This document shows, in pieces, positions 50,711 to 60,887 of a stretch of DNA of 64,000 nt. The DNA is from Gemmatimonadota bacterium. GTDB taxonomy: Bacteria; Gemmatimonadota; Gemmatimonadetes; Longimicrobiales; Gaopeijiaceae. The translations under genes were made by a program, and so were the position numbers. The stretch spans positions 1 through 64,000 of the forward strand of contig JAJDXM010000065.1 in assembly GCA_022823225.1 (NCBI GenBank), in the 5' to 3' direction. The first letter of the stretch is position 1, and every line of letters begins with the position of its first letter. The notes under the pieces were generated by a model, which was not told the DNA's origin, did not search any database, and saw only the letters and a list, made by a program, of their open reading frames with translations.

Positions 50711-52368
50711 CAGTCCTCTCCGCCGGGGGTGGGGACCGCGGTTCGGGCCGGGGCCGGGGCCGCGTTCGGACCGACCACTGGGTCGAAGTCGGCCGGTGGG
50801 AGCGCGAGGACGGATGCGTCGGCAAGCTCGGCGTCCTCGACTGCACTTTCAGCCGCCGCGGCCATCGCCCCGTCTTCCACCCGCTCCAGCACCACCTGCA
50901 CGCTGGGTTCCATGCGCCGCAGAATCGGTCCGGGCTGCACGCCGATCCAGATCATCAGCGCCACGAGCGGGCCGAGAACCCATATTTCGCGCCGCGACAG
51001 GTCGGCAAAGCTGCGGTTTTCCTCCTTGTCCAGCTCGTTGAACAGGACGCGCTGCACCATCGGGAGCATGTAGTACGCCGCGAAGATGACGCCGGTGGCG
51101 GCGATGATCGCGACGACGGCGTGCGTCTCGAAGGTGCCGATCAGCGCAAGGAACTCGCCGACGAACCCGCTGGTGCCCGGGAGGCCGATCGACGCGAGCG
51201 CGGTGATCACGAAAGTGGTGGCAAAGAGCGGCGCGACCCGCCCGATCCCGCCGAAGTCGTCGATGAGGCGGGTGCGGCGGCGCTCGTACATCATGCCCAG
51301 CAGGAGGAAGAGCGCGCCGGTGGATACGCCGTGGCTGATCATCACGACGAGCCCGCCCTGCAGCCCGTTCACTGTCAGCGCAAAGATCCCGATCACCACG
51401 AACCCCATGTGCGCGACCGAGGTGTAGGCGACAAGCTTCTTGGCGTCGGGCTGGACCGCCGCGACCCACGCCGCGTAGATGATCCCCGCCACGCCGACGA
51501 CGAGCATCACCGTGACGACCGCCGGGTGCTGCGACGCGCCCGGAAAGAGGGGCAGCAGGAACCTGAGGAAGCCGTAGGTGCCCATCTTGAGCAGCAGCGA
51601 GGCCAGGATCACCGAGCCGGGGGTGGGCGCCTCCACATGCGCGTCCGGCAGCCAGGTGTGCAGGGGGAAGATCGGCACCTTGATCCCGAAGGCCAGCGCG
51701 AAGGCCGCGAACAGCCAGAGCTGCTCGCGCATCGTCAGGCTGGTGTTCAGGAAGGCCTCGTAGCTGAAGGAGCCGGCTCCCGAGCTGAAGTACATGTAGA
51801 GGATCGCAACCAGCATCAGCAGGGACCCGACCGCCGTGTAGAGGAAGAACTTGACGGCGGCGTAGATTCTCCGCTCTCCCCCCCAGATCCCCACGATGAA
51901 GTACATCGGTACGAGCGTGAGTTCGAAGAAGACGTAGAAGAGGAAGATGTCCGTGGCCAGGAACACCCCCGTCACCCCCGTCTGCAGCAGGAGCATCAGC
52001 GCGTAGAATGCCTTGCGCCGCCTCTTGATGTAGTTGAAGGATCCGAGGATGGCGATCGGGGTCGTCAGGGTCGTGAGCATGACCATGAAGACGGATATGC
52101 CGTCGATTCCCAGCGAATAGTTCACCCCCCAGGCCTCGATCCATGGAACGGAGGACTCGAAGGCGAAGCCGCCGTTTCCGGGATCGAACGCCCACCACAG
52201 TCCCAGGCTGAAGAGGAAGACCAGCCCGGACCACCGGAACGCAATCACCTTGCTCCGCTGGGCGGAAGTCGCCAGCACGTGAACCAGCCCCACCACCGGC
52301 AGCCAGACCAGGGCGTGGAGGATCCAGTCCTCGTAGATGGCCCCAAGCGCAGCGAAGAAGTCGGTCAT
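50710..52368 (-). CDS. nuoM: NADH-quinone oxidoreductase subunit M
   Basis: A 552-residue antiporter-like subunit with about 14 helices, LPDAHVEAPTPGSVILASLLLKMGTYGFLRF and the conserved FVFFELTLVPMYFIVGIWGG-type segment. An Ala/Pro/Asp-rich C-terminal tail of about 50 residues follows the last helix, beyond the usual family end. Four bases from nuoL. Confidence 0.96.
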   Translation of the reverse strand: MTDFFAALGAIYEDWILHALVWLPVVGLVHVLATSAQRSKVIAFRWSGLVFLFSLGLWWAFDPGNGGFAFESSVPWIEAWGVNYSLGIDGISVFMVMLTTLTTPIAILGSFNYIKRRRKAFYALMLLLQTGVTGVFLATDIFLFYVFFELTLVPMYFIVGIWGGERRIYAAVKFFLYTAVGSLLMLVAILYMYFSSGAGSFSYEAFLNTSLTMREQLWLFAAFALAFGIKVPIFPLHTWLPDAHVEAPTPGSVILASLLLKMGTYGFLRFLLPLFPGASQHPAVVTVMLVVGVAGIIYAAWVAAVQPDAKKLVAYTSVAHMGFVVIGIFALTVNGLQGGLVVMISHGVSTGALFLLLGMMYERRRTRLIDDFGGIGRVAPLFATTFVITALASIGLPGTSGFVGEFLALIGTFETHAVVAIIAATGVIFAAYYMLPMVQRVLFNELDKEENRSFADLSRREIWVLGPLVALMIWIGVQPGPILRRMEPSVQVVLERVEDGAMAAAAESAVEDAELADASVLALPPADFDPVVGPNAAPAPARTAVPTPGGED

Positions 52369-52372
52369 GGCG

Positions 52373-54541
52373 TCATTGCAGGAAGACCGCGGCCCCGAGG
52401 ATCACCAGCACCCCCAGGGTCAGCACGAAGGCGTAGGTGGTCGCCTGGCCGGTCTGGAAGAGGCTGGCGATCCAGCCGGCAAGACGGGTGAAGTTGCCCA
52501 CGAAGTTGACGAATCCGTCGATCAGGACGTTGTCGACGACCTTCCAGCACCACCGCGAGGCGGCCAGGACGGGACGGACGACGGTGCGGTCGAAGATCTC
52601 GTCGAAGTACCACTTGTTGTGAAGGATTCCGGCCAGGCCCGCAGGGGGAGCACCCGCCTGTGCGGCCGGGACGTACCTGCGCACGGGCAGGAGCCTGCAC
52701 GCGGCCGCGACGACCACCGCCGCCGCCCCCGTCGAGATCAGGGCCCAGGTCACCTCGCCTCCGCCGGTCAGCGGGGCGCTGTAGGACGGATCCCCCATCG
52801 CGGCCACCTGGACCGAGGCCGCGCTCTCCGTGACCGGCTCCAGCCAGTGGTGAAGCCACTCGCTCATCGGTAGCGCGCCAAAGAGCCCCACGACCGAATC
52901 GCTCAGCGCCTCGGGGACGTTGACCCACCCCCCGAAGACCGACAGCACCGCCAGCACGATCAGCGGCACCGTCATCACGCGCGGCGCCTCGTGCAGGTGG
53001 GACCGCGCGTCCTCCCCGGTGCGGTTGGCGCCGTGGAAGGTCATCACCATCAGGCGCGTCATGTAGAAGGCGGTGAGCAAGGCCGTGGCGAGCGCGACCA
53101 GCCAGTAGGCCGTGTAGAGCGCGCCATGCGGATTCGACTCCGCGCCGGCCCACGCCGCCGTGTACCAGATGATCTCGTCCTTGGAGAAGAACCCGGCGAA
53201 GGGCCAGATCCCCGCAATCGCGAGGGTGGCGATCCACATCATCACCCACGTCACGCGCATGCGGGTGCGGAGCCCTCCCATGTTCCGCATGTCCTGCGCG
53301 TCCTCGTGGCTGCCGGCCTTGTGCAGCGCGTGGTGCATCGAGTGGATGACCGCGCCCGCGCCCAGGAAGAGCAGCGCCTTGAAGAAGGCGTGGGTCATGA
53401 GGTGAAAGATGGCGGCCGTAAAGGCTCCCACGCCCGCGCCCAGGAACATGAAGCCGAGCTGCGAGACGGTCGAGTAGGCGAGCACCTTCTTGATGTCGTA
53501 CTGTTTGAGCGCGATCGTCGCGGCGATGAACGCGGTCAGCACCCCGATCCCGGCCACGACCGCCTGGCTGGTGGGCGCCAGCGCGAAGAGCACCGAGGAC
53601 CGCGCCACCATGTAGACGCCCGCTGTAACCATCGTCGCCGCGTGGATGAGCGCGGAGACGGGGGTGGGGCCCGCCATGGCGTCCGGGAGCCAGACGTGCA
53701 GCGGCACCTGCGCGCTCTTGCCCGCCGCGCCCAGCATCAGCAGCAGGGTGATGGCGGTGACGATCGTGCCGCCCGCGGCGAGCTGCCCCTCCGCCTCGCC
53801 GAAGATCCCGCCGAACTCCAGCGTCCCGAAGGCCTGGTACAGGAGGAACATCGCCAGCAGGAACCCGAAGTCCCCGATCCGGTTGACGATGAACGCCTTC
53901 TTCCCGGCGTCCGACTTTTCGCGGTCGCTGAACCAGTACCCGATCAGGAGGTAGCTGCAGAGGCCCACGCCCTCCCACCCCACGAACATCATCCCGTAGC
54001 CCGCGCCCATCACCAGCACGAGCATGAAGAAGACGAAGAGGTTGAGGTACGCGAAGTAGCGGGGGTAGCCCACGTCGTCGCGCATGTAGCCGACGCTGAA
54101 GACATGGATCAGGAAGCCGACCCCGGTCACCACCAGCATCATGATCATCGAGAGCTGGTCGAGCTGAATCGCGGCCTGCACCTCCAGCGTTTCGGTGACG
54201 ATCCAGCCCCAGTAGGGGACAACGACCGCCTCGTGCAGATCCGCCCGCCACATGCCCGCGAAGTTCCACAGCGTCAGCATGAAGGCGAGGCCCATCACCC
54301 CGGGGCCGATCCAGGTGGGCCAGGTGTGCGTGTACGGGCGCGCGCTTCCGGCGAAGGGGTCCCACTCGCCACCGCCCCGCACCGCCACGGAGGAGTGCGC
54401 GGCTGCACGCAGCGCCAGGACGCCGTTCACGATGAAGCCGAGCAGCGGCAACAGGATGATCCACCCTGGCAGGAAGGGCTCCCAGAGGGCGGCTTCCTGG
54501 GGGAGCACCCCGGCCGCGTGTGCGATCGTGGCGGACGTCAT
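52373..54541 (-). CDS. nuoL: NADH-quinone oxidoreductase subunit L
   Basis: A 722-residue antiporter-like subunit with about 16 helices and the long lateral helix at the C-terminal end. Family segments include FVGWEGVGLCSYLLIGYWF, HVWLPDAMAGPTPVSALIHAATMVTAGVY and FFSKDEI. Four bases downstream of nuoK. Confidence 0.97.
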   Translation of the reverse strand: MTSATIAHAAGVLPQEAALWEPFLPGWIILLPLLGFIVNGVLALRAAAHSSVAVRGGGEWDPFAGSARPYTHTWPTWIGPGVMGLAFMLTLWNFAGMWRADLHEAVVVPYWGWIVTETLEVQAAIQLDQLSMIMMLVVTGVGFLIHVFSVGYMRDDVGYPRYFAYLNLFVFFMLVLVMGAGYGMMFVGWEGVGLCSYLLIGYWFSDREKSDAGKKAFIVNRIGDFGFLLAMFLLYQAFGTLEFGGIFGEAEGQLAAGGTIVTAITLLLMLGAAGKSAQVPLHVWLPDAMAGPTPVSALIHAATMVTAGVYMVARSSVLFALAPTSQAVVAGIGVLTAFIAATIALKQYDIKKVLAYSTVSQLGFMFLGAGVGAFTAAIFHLMTHAFFKALLFLGAGAVIHSMHHALHKAGSHEDAQDMRNMGGLRTRMRVTWVMMWIATLAIAGIWPFAGFFSKDEIIWYTAAWAGAESNPHGALYTAYWLVALATALLTAFYMTRLMVMTFHGANRTGEDARSHLHEAPRVMTVPLIVLAVLSVFGGWVNVPEALSDSVVGLFGALPMSEWLHHWLEPVTESAASVQVAAMGDPSYSAPLTGGGEVTWALISTGAAAVVVAAACRLLPVRRYVPAAQAGAPPAGLAGILHNKWYFDEIFDRTVVRPVLAASRWCWKVVDNVLIDGFVNFVGNFTRLAGWIASLFQTGQATTYAFVLTLGVLVILGAAVFLQ

Positions 54542-54545
54542 CAGG

Positions 54546-54839
54546 TCACCATTTCAGCAGGTTGAACCTGTCCACGTTCACCGTCTCGTAGTGCCGGAAG
54601 ATCGAGATGATGATCGCGAGACCGACGGCGGCCTCGGCAGCGGCCACCGTCATCACGAAGAAGACGTACAGCTGCCCCTCGATGCCGGTGTACCGCGAAA
54701 GCGCCACGAAGGCCAGGTTGACCGCGTTGAGCTGCAGTTCGATGCAGAGGAAGATGACGATCGCGTTCTTGCGCACGATCACGCCGAGCGTGCCGATCAC
54801 GAAGAGCGCCGCGCTCAGCAGGAGGGCATGGGTCAGCAT
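54546..54839 (-). CDS. nuoK: NADH-quinone oxidoreductase subunit K
   Basis: A 97-residue three-helix membrane subunit with the conserved glutamates in [20 protein letters not shown] and [17 protein letters not shown], part of the proton path below NuoN. It is 15 bases from nuoJ. Confidence 0.96.
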   Translation of the reverse strand: MLTHALLLSAALFVIGTLGVIVRKNAIVIFLCIELQLNAVNLAFVALSRYTGIEGQLYVFFVMTVAAAEAAVGLAIIISIFRHYETVNVDRFNLLKW

Positions 54840-54854
54840 CGGATCTCCCGGGGC

Positions 54855-55382
54855 TCAGGTGCGCGGTTTGGCCAGCACGACGGCCGCGACGATGGCGACC
54901 AGCAGGAGCAGTCCCATCAGTTCGAAGGCGACGACGTAGTCGGTGAAGAGCGGCTCGGCGATTACGCCCGCCACTCCCTGCTCGCGGGCAGCGGCGTCGA
55001 GCGCGGCGGCCACCTCCGCGCCATCCTCGCGGAACCCGGTGTCTCCCACGTCCATGAAGCCCTGCGCCAGCACGCCCGCGGTCAGCCCCGCCACCACGAA
55101 GGCGAGCAGCGACCAGAGGCCGTACCTGAGATCCGCGCGGTAGTCGTGGCCGAGGTTCAGCAGCATGATGACGAAGAGGAAGAGCACCATGATCGCGCCG
55201 GCGTAGACCAGCACCTGGATCGCGGCCAGGAAGTGCGCTTCGAAGAGCACGTAGATCCCGGCGACGCTCGCCAGGGTGGCCACCATGAAGAGCAGGCTCG
55301 CCACCGGACTCTTGCTGATCACGACGCCGAAGGCGCCCCCCAGGGCGACGACGGCGAACAGGACGAAGAGGACTTCGGTCAT
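54855..55382 (-). CDS. nuoJ: NADH-quinone oxidoreductase subunit J
   Basis: A 175-residue subunit with five helices; the third helix region HFLAAIQVLVYAGAIMVLFLFVIMLLNLG is the most conserved part. ATG overlaps the nuoI stop (ATGA). Confidence 0.95.
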   Translation of the reverse strand: MTEVLFVLFAVVALGGAFGVVISKSPVASLLFMVATLASVAGIYVLFEAHFLAAIQVLVYAGAIMVLFLFVIMLLNLGHDYRADLRYGLWSLLAFVVAGLTAGVLAQGFMDVGDTGFREDGAEVAAALDAAAREQGVAGVIAEPLFTDYVVAFELMGLLLLVAIVAAVVLAKPRT

Positions 55383-55879
55383 TCGGAGCGCGGGTCGGAG
55401 GGATCCCAGAGAAGGGTGGTCGGGTGGTCCTGCTCCATCAGGCGGTCAAGGTCGTAGACGAAGCGGTCGCGGGTGTACTCGGCGTTCTCGAAGTGCTGGC
55501 CGACGTGGATCGCCTCCACCGGGCAGACTTCCTGGCACATGCCGCAGAAGATGCAGCGGAACTCGTCGATCTCGTAGACGATCGGGTAGCGGTTGCCCTG
55601 GTCGTCCTCGCCGCCCACAAGCCGGATGCAGTTGGCCGGGCAGACGGTGGGACACAGACCGCAGGCCACGCACTTGGGGCGGCCGTCCGCGTGCACCTCC
55701 ATCCGGTGCGTGCCCCGCCAGCGGGGGTGGAGATCCGGCTGGTCCTCCGGGTATTCCAGCGTCACCTTCTTCAGCCGCACCAGGTGCTTGAAGGTGAGGC
55801 TCATCCCCTTGAGGGTGGCGCGCATGTACGAGGTGCGGCCCGCCTCCGGACGCCGCATCACCTTGACCGAAATCGCCAT
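55379..55879 (-). CDS. nuoI: NADH-quinone oxidoreductase subunit I
   Basis: A 166-residue ferredoxin-like subunit carrying clusters N6a and N6b: CVACGLCPTVCP (C70, C73, C76, C80) and CIFCGMCQEVCP (C109, C112, C115, C119). ATG 55879 follows GGAAAGGAA; the much longer reading frame upstream overlaps nuoH and is not family sequence. 17 bases downstream of nuoH. Confidence 0.97.
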   Translation of the reverse strand: MAISVKVMRRPEAGRTSYMRATLKGMSLTFKHLVRLKKVTLEYPEDQPDLHPRWRGTHRMEVHADGRPKCVACGLCPTVCPANCIRLVGGEDDQGNRYPIVYEIDEFRCIFCGMCQEVCPVEAIHVGQHFENAEYTRDRFVYDLDRLMEQDHPTTLLWDPSDPRSE

Positions 55880-55896
55880 TTCCTTTCCTCTCTTCT

Positions 55897-57249
55897 TCAG
55901 CCGGGGGTCACGCCGAAAGTCGATCGGGCGGCACCCGGGGCCCCCGTCGAAGCGCCGGCCGCGCCGGAACTGGCCGGACCGGAGCCGGCCCCCGACCGGG
56001 CCCGCGCGACGCTCCCCTCCCCGTGGGCCCCGCCAATGACGCGGTCCCGATCCACGAAGAAGAGGAATACGACCGTGGTCAGGCCGCTCACCGCCGTGAG
56101 CGCGAGCCCGTAGAACAGGCCGAAGGGCACGCCAAGCTGGTCGAGCACCAGCATCGTCCCCGCAATCAGAACGATGTACCCCAGAGCCGCCGGCAGCAGC
56201 ACCTTCCACCCCAGGTGCATGACCTGGTCGTAGCGGAAGCGCGGCAGCGTCCAGCGGATCCAGATGTAGACCAGCACGAAGAATGCCGTCTTGGCGCAGA
56301 ACGCACCGAGGGTCAGCAGCGTGATCAGCGCGCTCGGCGTCGCCGGGATCGGTGCCCCGGCTTCGTCGAATCCACGGATCAGCGCGCCCTCGTGCCAGAA
56401 CATGTCGTCGCCCTTCCAGACGGGGATGTCCCAGCCGCCGAAGAAGAGTGTCGCCATCAGCGCCGAAGCCGTGAGTACATGCGCGTACTCCGCGATGAAG
56501 AACATCGAGAACTTCATCGCCGAATACTCCGTGTGGTATCCCGTGATCAGCTCCGATTCCGCCTCCGGCATGTCGAATGGGAGCCGGTTGGTTTCGGCAA
56601 GCGCGGAGATCACGAAAAAGATGAACGCCAGCGAGAGCGGAAAGACGAACCAGAGCCCCAGCTGCTGCTGCTTCCAAACCATCTCGGTGAGCGTCACGTT
56701 CCCGGCAAGCAGGAGCACCGCGATCACGCTGAGGCCGAGTGCAACCTCGTAGGAGATCATCTGCGCCGACGCCCGCAGGCCGCCCAGGAAGGCGTACTTG
56801 TTGTTCGACGCCCAGCCGGAAAGCACGATTCCGTAGACCGCCAGCGAGGACAGCGCCAGCACGTACAGGATGCCGATCGGGACATCCGCGACCACCATGT
56901 CGACCGTCCCCACCGGCGTCGGGAGCGGAGCCGCGAAGGGGATCACCGCGAAGGTGACCACCGCCGGCATGATCGCGAGCATCGGTCCGAGCACGAAATA
57001 GAGCTTCGCGCTCGTGCCCGGCATCGTCTCTTCCTTGATCAGGTTCTTGAGCCCGTCGGCAATGGGTTGAAGCAGCCCGAAGGGTCCGACGCGGTTCGGC
57101 CCCAGACGATCCTGGATGAACGCCGACACCCTGCGTTCGGCAAGCGTCATGTACGCCACCGCGCCCATGACCACGGTGAAGACGGCCAGCACCTTCACGC
57201 CGCCGGCCACCCAGAACCAGAAGGTCGAGAGCTGGTTCATTTCATGCAT
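55897..57249 (-). CDS. nuoH: NADH-quinone oxidoreductase subunit H
   Basis: A 450-residue membrane subunit forming the quinone chamber with NuoB/NuoD. About eight helices, with RLGPNRVGPFGLLQPIADGLK, ETNRLPFDMPEAESELITGYHTEYS and RWTLPRFRYDQVMHLGWKVLLP. A Ser/Gly/Ala-rich tail of about 40 residues extends past the family end. ATG 57249 follows GGAGGGCGTCC and overlaps the nuoG stop by eight bases; Met4 is an alternative. Confidence 0.96.
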   Translation of the reverse strand: MHEMNQLSTFWFWVAGGVKVLAVFTVVMGAVAYMTLAERRVSAFIQDRLGPNRVGPFGLLQPIADGLKNLIKEETMPGTSAKLYFVLGPMLAIMPAVVTFAVIPFAAPLPTPVGTVDMVVADVPIGILYVLALSSLAVYGIVLSGWASNNKYAFLGGLRASAQMISYEVALGLSVIAVLLLAGNVTLTEMVWKQQQLGLWFVFPLSLAFIFFVISALAETNRLPFDMPEAESELITGYHTEYSAMKFSMFFIAEYAHVLTASALMATLFFGGWDIPVWKGDDMFWHEGALIRGFDEAGAPIPATPSALITLLTLGAFCAKTAFFVLVYIWIRWTLPRFRYDQVMHLGWKVLLPAALGYIVLIAGTMLVLDQLGVPFGLFYGLALTAVSGLTTVVFLFFVDRDRVIGGAHGEGSVARARSGAGSGPASSGAAGASTGAPGAARSTFGVTPG

Positions 57250-58846
57250 GGACGCCCTCCAGCGGCATCCCCGCGGTGCCGATGGCCTCGTGGGTCAGCC
57301 CCGCGAATGCGCCGTGGTCTTCGGCCATCCGGTCGAAGGCTGCGGACGCGCTGGCCGGCGTCTCCAGACCTCGTGCCGCCGCAGCGAGCGCGCCGAGCAC
57401 CAGCCAGGCCGGCCGCGCCGAACCCGGTGCGTGCAGTCCCTGCCGGAAGCACTGCGCCCGGCCCTGCACATTCACGAACGACCCTTCCTCCTCGGCGAAG
57501 GTCGTCACGGGCAGCACGAAGTCGGCGTTCACGGCCGCGGGCGAGTCGAAGGTGCCCAGATAGACGAAGAGGCTGGCGTTCGCGCCGAATCCCTCGTCCT
57601 GGTCCCGAAGCCCGTCGCCGAGCACCAGCAGGATTCCGTCGTGGTCCGCCACGTCCTCGAGCCCTCCCTCTCCCTCGTCGTCTCCCACTCGCTCCAACCC
57701 CAGGATTCCCGCGCCATGGACATTGGGGGCCAGGTCCCGGCGCCGCACCAGAAGGGGGAAGCCGGGCAGGGGATCCTCGTCCGGGGCCCGGGGGCACCTG
57801 AACACCCCGGAGGCACCGCCGTCCGCCGCCCCGCCCACGGCCAGGAGTCCGGCGAGCGCTTCGTTCGAACAGAAGGGCGACCCCACCATCCTGACGCTCG
57901 CGCCATCCTCGCCCTGCAACCTCCCGAAGAGCAGCTGCAGCGCCTCCTGCCAATCCGCTTCCCGGCGCCCATTCCCCCGCCCCACCGCCGGCTCCTCGAG
58001 CCGGCCGGGATGGTTCATCCACTCGTAGTTGGCGCGCCCGTAGTCGCACATCCAGTGGCCGTTGACCTCCCGATTCTCTCGCGGCTTCAGCCGCTGGACC
58101 AGGTTGTCGCGGGTGTGGAGCTCGATGTTGCAGCCCTGCGAGCACCCCGGGCAGATCGACTCCGTGTGGTCCAGATCCCAAGCGCGCGCCTTGTGCAGGA
58201 AGTCCTTCGACACGAGCGCGCCGACCGGACAGATGTCCACGATGTTGCCCGCGTACGACGCCCCCTCGAGTCCATGTTCGAAGAAGGTGTCGATCACCGC
58301 GCGGCTCCCCCGCTCCACCACCGTCAGGCGCGGATCGCGGGCGACTTCCTCCATGAAGCGCACGCAGCGGGTGCACATCACGCAGCGGTCGCCGTAGAAG
58401 AGCACGTCCCCACCGAAATCGTCCCGCCCGAAGACGCGCTTGGGCTCGCGGCCGCGTCCCTTTTCGCGGCCCTCCTCGAAGACGTAGTCCTGCAGCATGC
58501 ACTCGCCCGACATGTCGCAGATGGGACAGTCGAGCGGGTGGTTGACGAGGTAGAACTCGAGCACGCCCTGGCGCATGCGCCTCGCTGGCGCGCTGTCGGT
58601 ATGGACGACCTGGCCGTCCTGGGCCATCGTCACGCACGACGGCTGCAGCTTGGGCGCGCCCTCCACCTCGACGAGACAGATCCGGCACTGGGCCGGCGCG
58701 CTCAGCCCCGGGTGGTAGCAATAGTGCGGCACCTCGACGCCGATCCCATCGGCGGCTTGCAGCAGCGAGGTCCCCTTCGGGACCGTGACCTCCCGGCCGT
58801 CGATGGTCAGGGTGACCGTGTCCGGCTTGCGCCCGTTATCCGGCAT
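57242..58846 (-). CDS. nuoG: NADH-quinone oxidoreductase subunit G (short form)
   Basis: A 534-residue Fe-S subunit, short against about 680-900 in many bacteria. Ligands seen: 2Fe-2S N1b C43, C54, C57, C71; N5 H103, C107, C110, C116; N4 C155, C158, C161, C206. C232, C235, C239 and C267 follow as C-x2-C-x3-C-x27-C, the pattern of the off-pathway cluster N7. The remaining molybdopterin-oxidoreductase-like part (270-534) is much reduced and low in conservation. It precedes nuoH with an eight-base overlap. Confidence 0.94.
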   Translation of the reverse strand: MPDNGRKPDTVTLTIDGREVTVPKGTSLLQAADGIGVEVPHYCYHPGLSAPAQCRICLVEVEGAPKLQPSCVTMAQDGQVVHTDSAPARRMRQGVLEFYLVNHPLDCPICDMSGECMLQDYVFEEGREKGRGREPKRVFGRDDFGGDVLFYGDRCVMCTRCVRFMEEVARDPRLTVVERGSRAVIDTFFEHGLEGASYAGNIVDICPVGALVSKDFLHKARAWDLDHTESICPGCSQGCNIELHTRDNLVQRLKPRENREVNGHWMCDYGRANYEWMNHPGRLEEPAVGRGNGRREADWQEALQLLFGRLQGEDGASVRMVGSPFCSNEALAGLLAVGGAADGGASGVFRCPRAPDEDPLPGFPLLVRRRDLAPNVHGAGILGLERVGDDEGEGGLEDVADHDGILLVLGDGLRDQDEGFGANASLFVYLGTFDSPAAVNADFVLPVTTFAEEEGSFVNVQGRAQCFRQGLHAPGSARPAWLVLGALAAAARGLETPASASAAFDRMAEDHGAFAGLTHEAIGTAGMPLEGVHA

Positions 58847-58903
58847 GTGCCGTCCTCCTCGGGTCCGGGGATCGAACCGGGCGGGATGCTCGCGTGCGCC
58901 GCA

Positions 58904-60196
<1,293 letters not shown>

Positions 60197-60203
60197 GGTC
60201 TGG

Positions 60204-60887
60204 CTATTCCGGAGTCGGGGCGGTGTCGCCGCCGCCATTCAGTTCCGACTTGAGGCGCGCCAGGATCCCGGGCACGTCAGCCACGGAAACGTCCTCGAAA
60301 TAGCGTTCATTGATCTGCACGCAGGTCGGGAAGCCGCAGGCCGCGAGGCACTCCGCCTCGGCCACGGTGAAGTTGCCGTCGGCCGAGGTGTCCCCCAGCT
60401 CGGTGCCCGTGTGCTCGAGGAAGGCCGCGAGGACCTCGTCGGCGCCGCAGAGATTGCAGGAGATGTTGGTGCAGACCTGTATGAGGAAGCGCCCCACGGG
60501 ACGCTTGTTGTACATCGTGTAGAAGGTGGCCACGCCCCGCACATAGGCGCTGCCCAGCCCGAGCAGCTCCGCCACCTCGTCCATCGTCTCGGGGGAGACG
60601 TAGCCGCGCAGCTCCTGCGCCAGGTTCAGAGCCGGGAGCAGGGCGGCCATTGCCGTCGGGTAGCGGCTGCGGATCTTCTCGAACCGCTCCTGGTACGGGC
60701 CTTCGAAGAGGGGTGCGGCGGGGTCCCTTTCCACCAGCTGGAAGGGGTGGCTGGCCGCGGTACTGGGGTGCCTGCCCTCCGGGGGCAGCTCTCCCGCATA
60801 GCCGGCGCCCCGCACGTCGTCCTCGGTCAGGTCGAATTCCCCCGTGTTGCCGGCCCAGCCGGGGTTGTGGAAGCGCGCCCCGCTCAC
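60204..60887 (-). CDS. nuoE: NADH-quinone oxidoreductase subunit E
   Basis: A 227-residue thioredoxin-fold subunit with the 2Fe-2S cluster N1a: CTNISC and CLAACG hold the four ligands. The N-terminal part (about 1-65) is longer than in E. coli NuoE (166 residues) and not conserved. GTG 60887 overlaps the nuoD stop (GTGA). The C-terminus is Gly/Pro-rich. Confidence 0.94.
   Translation of the reverse strand: MSGARFHNPGWAGNTGEFDLTEDDVRGAGYAGELPPEGRHPSTAASHPFQLVERDPAAPLFEGPYQERFEKIRSRYPTAMAALLPALNLAQELRGYVSPETMDEVAELLGLGSAYVRGVATFYTMYNKRPVGRFLIQVCTNISCNLCGADEVLAAFLEHTGTELGDTSADGNFTVAEAECLAACGFPTCVQINERYFEDVSVADVPGILARLKSELNGGGDTAPTPE

Noticed and set aside
48899-51073. A 724-codon plus-strand frame opposite nuoN/nuoM
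   Set aside because: His/Asp/Arg-rich antisense frame of membrane protein genes; no domain.
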